Of a stretch of DNA of 37,845 nt, positions 32,704-37,845 are shown one piece after another. The notes under the pieces are model-generated. The model was not told the DNA's origin. It did no database searches and was given only the letters and a program-made list of their open reading frames with translations. Within the stretch, counting starts at the first letter, position 1. Every line of letters starts with the position of its first letter. The stretch is from Chitinophagaceae bacterium (GTDB lineage Bacteria > Bacteroidota > Bacteroidia > Chitinophagales > Chitinophagaceae), in contig CANLAE010000018.1 of the NCBI GenBank assembly GCA_947488765.1, positions 1-37,845 of the forward strand. The letters run 5' to 3'. The position numbers and the translations under genes are program-made.

Positions 32704-33252
32704 ATGAAATACATAACACTGATAGCATTTAGCTTAGTTTCATTCATTACAACTAAAGCACAATTAACAAAAGGAAATTGGATGCTTGGTGGTAACGTAA
32801 GTTTTGCATCTACAAATTACAATAGTGCAAACTATGCAACAACTAGTTACACAGCTTCAGTCCTAGACATTAGCCCTAATGTTGCTTATTTTATTGCGAA
32901 TAACTTTAATATAGGAGTCAAAACTTCGTTCAATAAATTAACTGTTAATTCAGGGTCAAGTTATACTAGTTTTCGCCTAGGCCCCTCTAGTAGGTATTAC
33001 TTTTTAGATAATGAAAAGAGAATTAATCTTTTAGCAGAAGTGGGTTATAGGTTTGGACTTGAAAAAGGTTCCTCTGGACAATCTTCTACTAATACCTATT
33101 CAGGAGGTTTAGGCTGTGTTGCTTTTTTTAATAGCAGTGTAGGTATTGAGTTTATGGTAAATTATATTTCAGATAAGTTTAATGATTATACCGGCAGAAA
33201 CAATACTATTCAATTAGCACTTGGCTTACAAGTGCATTTAATTAAAAATTAA
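32704..33252 (+). CDS. Outer membrane beta-barrel (porin-like) protein
   Basis: 182 residues: signal peptide (MKYITLIAFSLVSFITTKAQ), then alternating strands with Asn/Ser/Gly turns (KGNWMLGGNVSFAS, GVKTSFNKLTVNSG, YRFGLEKGSSGQ) and a last strand IQLALGLQVHL. This is the pattern of the 8-stranded outer membrane beta-barrel family in Bacteroidota. Probably structural or adhesive; no enzyme motif. It is followed 3 nt later by the broken T9SS cargo gene, so the pair looks like an operon. Confidence 0.75.
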   Translation: MKYITLIAFSLVSFITTKAQLTKGNWMLGGNVSFASTNYNSANYATTSYTASVLDISPNVAYFIANNFNIGVKTSFNKLTVNSGSSYTSFRLGPSSRYYFLDNEKRINLLAEVGYRFGLEKGSSGQSSTNTYSGGLGCVAFFNSSVGIEFMVNYISDKFNDYTGRNNTIQLALGLQVHLIKN

Positions 33253-33255
33253 CGT

Positions 33256-35004
33256 ATGAAAAAGATAATTTTAGCAATCTTTCTTTTAGTAGAAACAATT
33301 GCCTTTGCACAAAATGTTACTATCGATTATCAGGCATGGAGTCCAACTTCTCAACCCTGTAATATTTTTGGAAACTCAACCAATGTTCCAGCAACAGGTA
33401 CAACATCAGGCAATATTGCACACAGAACAAGAATAGGGCAACCTAGCTATGCTGCAATAGATTTAGGTATTTTAATGCCTATAGAATTTGTAACAACAGG
33501 CTCTGTTGCTAAAGGTACTAGCTTTATTATTGACTATAATTTTAAAGCAAATTAAACCTACACTATTACTATAAATGCTGCTGCAAATTCAAACACCAGT
33601 ACAAACCCTTACATTAGAATTGACCGAAATAACAATGGAGGTGGAGGTGGTAATGGTTGTAATGGGCAGGATAATATAAATGCAAATTATATTGGCAATC
33701 CTGCTGCAGCTCAAGTAAACTCGACTACTTTCACTAATTACCCTTTTGGACCATTTGTACAAGGTAGCAATCAACCGTCACTCGAGGTTTCTGCTATTCC
33801 AGCACCAAATGGTGGTTTCAAAACAGTTGTAATTAGAAAAATTACTATTGTAGAAACACCGCCTACACCAACATTTTCTTTAAGCCCAAATTCATCTTCT
33901 ATTGCTTGTGGTACAAGTGTTACAAGAAACTTTGTAGTTACAAATGTGTACAATTCACCAGGTACATTATCGTATAATTGGAATTTAGGTTCAGCAAGTA
34001 ATGGTTGGATATATTTAGGAAGCCCAGCACCGCAAACATTTACAACCACTAGTCCAAGTATTAGCTTAACATCTTCTTCAAGTGCTTCAACCATATCAAA
34101 TGTTTCTGTAACTGTAAAACTAAATGGCTCAAACTATTCTACATTAAATTCTACAACAACTGTTACTAATTCCCTACCAAGTTTTTCACTTAGTAATATT
34201 TCCGCTGGGTTAGATTGTAATACAATGACAGTTAGAGCTAATTTACCACTAGCAAATACAATTACATGGTCAACTACAAATGGTTTGCTAATTAATGGTA
34301 ATTTTTCACCATATACAACAACCTATGGTAATACGGTTGACATATATTCTCCAAGTGGAATTTCAGGTTCAGTTTCTGCAGCTGTAGGCTCTGGTACATG
34401 TGCTAAGCAAGCAAATAATACAGTTGGCTACTGTCCTTGTTTGCCTTGGACAAACCCAAACCCTACTATTATTTATACTCCAAACTTTAGGTCAGAACCA
34501 TTAATTGCACAAGTTGATGAACATCCAGACGGTGCGTGGTCATATCAATGGTACATAGATGGTCAGTTAATTTCAGAAACATCAAGCGGTTACTTATGGA
34601 CAAATAGTTGGCCTTGTATGGGCAATCCACGAAATTTAGAAGTAATTGCTGTAACTTATTGTGGTCGTAGTACTCCTGTAAATGTTGGAGAAATATTTTT
34701 AGAATGTTGGAATTACAAACAACAAGCGACAAATAATGCAATAAAATTATTCCCAAACCCTGCTACAAACACAATATTCGTATCACTTAATAATGAAGGC
34801 AAACAAATTAAGGCATCAAGTAAGCTAAATAATATTTCACAAATTGCAATCTTTGACAATCTAGGTATTGTAAAACTAAGAAAAGTATTTGCAAATAATT
34901 TCAAACAAGTTCAAGTAGACATTAGTAAACTAAATACTGGCATCTACTTTATTGAAGTCTTTGATGGTAAAACAAAACAGCGGAAACAATTTATTAAAAA
35001 ATAA
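33256..35004 (+). pseudogene. T9SS-sorted surface protein, broken by an in-frame TAA
   Basis: One frame of 583 codons runs from the ATG at 33256 (signal peptide KKIILAIFLLVETIAFAQ) to TAA at 35002-35004, with a single stop at codon 100 (33553-33555, FKAN-stop-TYTITINAAAN). After it the translation goes on without any lesion: Thr/Ser/Asn-rich repeats, NNNGGGGGNGCNG, a PKD/Ig-like region, and a C-terminal type IX sorting domain (KLFPNPATNTIFVSLN to LNTGIYFIEVFDGKTKQRKQF). The frame to the right can start at a GTG (33946), but that would lack the export signal. A C-to-T change (CAA to TAA) would explain it. It could be a pseudogene, a read-through product or a sequencing error. Confidence 0.75.
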
Positions 35005-35011
35005 AAAACTC

Positions 35012-35048
35012 ATAAAGCGTTCAAAAAATCTTGAACGCTTTATTTTTA
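35012..35048 (+). terminator. Terminator after the T9SS gene
   Basis: Arms ATAAAGCGTTCAA (35012-35024) and TTGAACGCTTTAT (35031-35043) form a perfect 13-bp stem followed by five T (35044-35048 approximately). Confidence 0.85.
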
Positions 35049-35060
35049 TAAACTCAGCTT

Positions 35061-35199
35061 AGCGTAGTCTCCATGACTACGTCATGGCGTCATCAAATCT
35101 CTGATTTGTAGATTGAATACAATAATGTAAATTGATTTTTTTGTAGGGAAAAGCAAATTGAGATTTGCTAAAACAATGACGGAGTATAGAGACTCCGAC
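35061..35199. repeat. Foldback (MITE/REP-like) element
   Basis: The left end CGTAGTCTCCATGACTACG and on to GTCAT (35063-35085), and the right end ATGACGGAGTATAGAGACTCCG (35176-35197), are imperfect inverted copies of each other. Inside lie two further hairpins, CAAATC-TCT-GATTTG (35094-35108) and AGCAAAT-TGAG-ATTTGCT (35152-35169), again inverse copies. Each end also makes its own stem-loop. No open frame. It is a non-coding palindromic element between a terminator and the end of yigZ. Confidence 0.6.
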
Positions 35200-35233
35200 A
35201 AGCAGTTTCACTTTCACTGAAAACAAATACACC

Positions 35234-35839
35234 TCAATAGTTTTTCACCAATACCGTATGCAATTCTTCCAATCGATACATGGTTTCAGTTAATCTTGCT
35301 TTTGGAATTCCAATTTTCAAGAGGCAAAACAAATTGGTTTCTTGCAAATGAATGCTGCAATTCATTTGCTTTACAACCATCATCACTTCATTCATTTGTG
35401 TATAATCAAATTGCAATTCGTAATTTACTTCAATTGCTTTTTGTACAAACGGAATTGTTTGCAAAGCCAGTGATGTAGCGGTTTTATAGGCATTGATTAA
35501 ACCCGGCACACCCAATAATGTGCCTCCAAAATACCTTACTACCACCACTAAAATATTGGTGAGTTGTTTGCTGTCTATTTGGTTTAAAATTGGTTTTCCG
35601 GCGCTGCCACTTGGTTCTCCATCATCACTTACTCGGAAATTATTTCCATCAATTCCTATTCTATAAGCAAAGCAATGATGAACAGCTTTGGCATGTTCTT
35701 TTTTTAATTCCAGCAATATTTTTTTTACCGCATCTTTCGATTGCAAGGGAAATGTGTAAGCAATAAAGAGGCTGCCTTTGTCCTTAAATTCTTCTACCGA
35801 TGTTTGTGCGATTGTTAAATAAAAATCTTGTTCCTTCAT
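35234..35839 (-). CDS. YigZ/IMPACT family protein (UPF0029)
   Basis: 201 residues, full length. The N-terminal UPF0029 domain carries FIAYTFPLQSKDAVKKILLEL, AVHHCFAYRIG, VSDDGEPSGSAGKPILNQI and VVVVRYFGGTLLGVPGLINAYKTA, the family fingerprint; a C-terminal DUF1949-like part follows. Its function is not established; IMPACT relatives regulate translation. Its ATG overlaps the ribD stop by one base (TAATG), so it is translationally coupled to ribD. Confidence 0.93.
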   Translation of the reverse strand: MKEQDFYLTIAQTSVEEFKDKGSLFIAYTFPLQSKDAVKKILLELKKEHAKAVHHCFAYRIGIDGNNFRVSDDGEPSGSAGKPILNQIDSKQLTNILVVVVRYFGGTLLGVPGLINAYKTATSLALQTIPFVQKAIEVNYELQFDYTQMNEVMMVVKQMNCSIHLQETNLFCLLKIGIPKARLTETMYRLEELHTVLVKNY

Positions 35840-36882
35840 TATGTGCCTGGTATAAAATATTGTATGCTGTCTGAAAATATTTTTTCTTCTTCTAGCAATT
35901 CGCCTGAAAAAGTAGGCGCATTCAATCCTTCATTGATCATTAAATCCTGATTGGTAATAACCCTTGCTTCATCCCAAAAATGCTTGTCAATAAAGCTTTG
36001 AAGCAGTTTTGCACCCCCTTCTATAATAATACTTTGAATATTTTGTTCGTAACAGGCTGCAAGAATTTGTGTTACAACATCTTCGTTTGAATGCAATTGA
36101 ATGTATTGAACGTTTCCATCTACTTCATTTTTCAAAAAATTAAAAACAATGGTTCGTTGTTCCTGATTGAATAACTGCAATGATTGATCCAATTGCAAAT
36201 GTTTGTCAATCACTAGTCTTATTGGTTGTTTTCCGCCTGTCCAGTAACGATTGTTTAATGCAGGATTATCAACCATTGCAGTGTTTGTACCTACTAATAT
36301 TGCTGCTTCCTCACTTCTCCATTGATGCACCAACGTATTGGTAAATGCATTGGTAATCAGGAGTCGTTCATTGGTCAATGTTGCTATTTTTTGGTTTGCA
36401 GTTGCAGCCCATTTTAAAAAAATGTAGGGTCTTTTCTTTTCGTGAAAAGTAAAAAACCTTTTGTTCAACAAGCGACATTCTTTTTCTAAAACATTCACAA
36501 TTACTTCCACTCCTGCTGCTTGCAATTTTGCAATACCGCTGCCATTTACTTTTTCAAAAATATCTGTACAACCAATCACTACTTTTTTAATTTGATGTTG
36601 TACAATTAAATCACTGCAAGGTGGTGTTTTACCAAAATGATTGCAAGGTTCTAAAGAAACATACAATGTGGCATCTTTAATAACCGATTGGAAATGTTGC
36701 GGAACTTGATTGATACAATTTACTTCGGCATGTGCTTGTCCGTATTGCCGGTGAAAACCTTCGCCAATAATTTTATCCTGATACACCAAAACAGCACCCA
36801 CCATTGGGTTTGACGCTACATTTCCCTTGCCTGCCAAAGCAAGTTCTATACAGCGTTGCATGTATGTTTCGTGTATATTCAC
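35839..36882 (-). CDS. ribD: Bifunctional riboflavin biosynthesis deaminase/reductase
   Basis: 347 residues with two domains. The deaminase domain (about 1-145) has HAEVNCI and PCNHFGKTPPC, the zinc-binding site. The reductase domain (about 150-347) has FLKWAATANQKIATL, ILVGTNTAMVDNPALNNRYW and IIIEGGAKLLQSFI. RibD deaminates the pyrimidine intermediate and then reduces its ribosyl side chain in riboflavin synthesis. SNPMVGAVLV near residue 24-33 is typical of the N-terminus. It ends by a one-base overlap with yigZ. Divergent from prmC with a 59-nt spacer that must hold both promoters. Confidence 0.96.
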   Translation of the reverse strand: MNIHETYMQRCIELALAGKGNVASNPMVGAVLVYQDKIIGEGFHRQYGQAHAEVNCINQVPQHFQSVIKDATLYVSLEPCNHFGKTPPCSDLIVQHQIKKVVIGCTDIFEKVNGSGIAKLQAAGVEVIVNVLEKECRLLNKRFFTFHEKKRPYIFLKWAATANQKIATLTNERLLITNAFTNTLVHQWRSEEAAILVGTNTAMVDNPALNNRYWTGGKQPIRLVIDKHLQLDQSLQLFNQEQRTIVFNFLKNEVDGNVQYIQLHSNEDVVTQILAACYEQNIQSIIIEGGAKLLQSFIDKHFWDEARVITNQDLMINEGLNAPTFSGELLEEEKIFSDSIQYFIPGT

Positions 36883-36941
36883 AATAAAATATAAAATTAT
36901 TTTGTAGCGAAAGTAACTGAAATGCTATTTATTTTGCAGTA

Positions 36942-37808
36942 ATGACTATTGAAGCAGCTTATCAAGAATTAATACAACAACTTTTATCATTGTATGAAAA
37001 TGGTGAAGCGGCTGCTATTGCTGATTTGGTAATAGAAGATTTAACGGGTACCAACAAAAATGAAAGGCTTTTCAGAAAAGAAAAATCGCTTTCTACTCAA
37101 CAGGAAAAACAACTGCGAAATTTTACCCAACAATTACTTGAAAACAAGCCCGTTCAATATGTATTGCAGGAAGCCTGGTTTGCTGATATGAAATTTACAG
37201 TAAACGAGGCTGTATTAATTCCAAGACCGGAAACAGAAGAAATGGTTGAATTGATTTTGATTGACTACAAAAAAAATATTCACTCAACAGAAGCATTTTC
37301 TATACTTGATATTGGAACAGGATCGGGTTGTATTCCTGTTGCATTGAAAAAGAAAATTCCCAACGCAGTAATTACTGCAATAGATATTAGTGATGCAGCT
37401 ATTTTAATTGCACAAAAAAATGCAGTTGCCAATGAAGTGAATATCAATTTTATTGAAGTAGATTTTTTAGATGAATACAACTGGCAATCTTTAGAAACAT
37501 ACAATTATATAGTCAGCAATCCGCCCTATATTGCACAGGCTGAAAGTGCTTCAATGGAGCAACATGTATTGAACTACGAGCCACATCTGGCTTTATTTGT
37601 AGCCGATAATGACCCTTTGATTTTTTACAGAAAAATTGCCGCATTTGGTACTACACATTTAAAAAATGATGGTGTTATTTTTGTAGAAATCAATCAGGCA
37701 CTAGGAAAAGAAACGATTGATTTGTTTGCATCTTTCGGATATCAATGTGTATTGAAAAAAGACATGCAGGGAAAAGACAGAATGATTGTTGCAAAAATTA
37801 TTTCATAG
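36942..37808 (+). CDS. prmC: Peptide chain release factor N5-glutamine methyltransferase
   Basis: 288 residues, full length. A helical N-terminal recognition domain (about 1-75) is followed by a class I SAM-methyltransferase fold. ILIPRPETEEMVE (about 91-103) contains the family PRPETE motif, DIGTGSGCIPVALKKK (123-138) is the SAM loop, ITAIDISDAAILIAQKN follows, and SNPPYIAQ (192-199) is the catalytic NPPY that methylates the GGQ glutamine of RF1/RF2. It overlaps no gene; the window ends 37 nt past its stop. Confidence 0.96.
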   Translation: MTIEAAYQELIQQLLSLYENGEAAAIADLVIEDLTGTNKNERLFRKEKSLSTQQEKQLRNFTQQLLENKPVQYVLQEAWFADMKFTVNEAVLIPRPETEEMVELILIDYKKNIHSTEAFSILDIGTGSGCIPVALKKKIPNAVITAIDISDAAILIAQKNAVANEVNINFIEVDFLDEYNWQSLETYNYIVSNPPYIAQAESASMEQHVLNYEPHLALFVADNDPLIFYRKIAAFGTTHLKNDGVIFVEINQALGKETIDLFASFGYQCVLKKDMQGKDRMIVAKIIS

Positions 37809-37845
37809 AAGACTTACAATTTTCTCAATAATAAATCCTCATGAT

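Noticed and set aside
33589-34094. Two minus-strand frames (33589-33774 and 33771-34094)
   Set aside because: Both lie antisense to the T9SS cargo frame and have Val/Thr/Ser-rich translations typical of shadows.
33946-35004. Separate GTG-started gene
   Set aside because: It is in the same frame as the ATG at 33256 and the stretch between them is open except for one TAA. A separate start would lack the signal peptide needed with a type IX sorting tail.
1-37845. CRISPR arrays, rRNA operons, complete insertion sequences
   Set aside because: No regularly spaced repeats, no rRNA sequence and no transposase frame are visible.

Overview
The window reads as a chromosomal stretch of a low-GC Bacteroidota, most likely a member of the Chitinophagaceae. 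The signs are a SusC/SusD pair, a type IX secretion sorting tail, a type III (GlnN) glutamine synthetase, 'GVGTTTP...LEV' surface proteins ending in VRAIRAF, AT-rich leaders with few Shine-Dalgarno sites, and one good TTTG-N19-TAnnTTTG promoter. The taxon is inferred from gene content only.

Positions 1-4671 look like the right end of an integrated island. They hold small AT-rich unknown genes, a putative lipoprotein, a frameshifted remnant, a two-gene unit with a membrane J-domain protein, and a truncated DUF4268 gene. The stretch closes with a 42-nt 3' half of a tRNA with CAT anticodon (4630-4671), followed by what looks like that tRNA's own terminator. This is the usual scar of integration into a tRNA gene.

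Positions 4700-8700 hold two tandemly duplicated DUF1566/FISUMP-type surface proteins. The last third of the first one carries a GC-rich run of NNC codons, as expected for the variable region of a diversity-generating retroelement. After them comes a RadC-like JAB protein between two paralogous small unknown proteins, then a small conserved protein.

Positions 8875-15281 hold an ECF sigma factor with a putative anti-sigma factor and a proline-rich Spy/CnrR-like membrane protein, a polytopic membrane protein, glnN, and two small secreted Spy-like proteins. The second of these needs a -1 shift at an A7 run to be full length. Positions 15347-19830 (minus strand) are susD and susC. Positions 20031-31286 are mostly housekeeping: anmK, a SRPBCC protein, an ABC permease, folK, a deoxynucleoside kinase, an MFS transporter, an orphan histidine kinase, yqgE, mrp, a CarboxypepD_reg-like protein, a 3-hydroxyacyl-CoA dehydrogenase and a ydcF-like gene.

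Positions 31287-35200 are accessory again. There is a second cassette-like unit (31704-32528), a beta-barrel protein, a T9SS cargo gene broken by one in-frame stop, and a foldback (MITE/REP-like) element. The window ends in ribD-yigZ (minus) and prmC (plus).

The strongest unexpected signal is a pair of units 29 kb apart, 2732-3677 and 31704-32528. Each begins with GTT plus a unit-specific sequence and ends with the exact reverse complement of that start (...AAC). Each is followed by a homologous tail of about 90-100 bp. That is the layout of integron gene cassettes (attC R''/R' complementarity), yet no integrase is in the window and the tails do not match the canonical attC core. They may be a divergent cassette system of this phylum.
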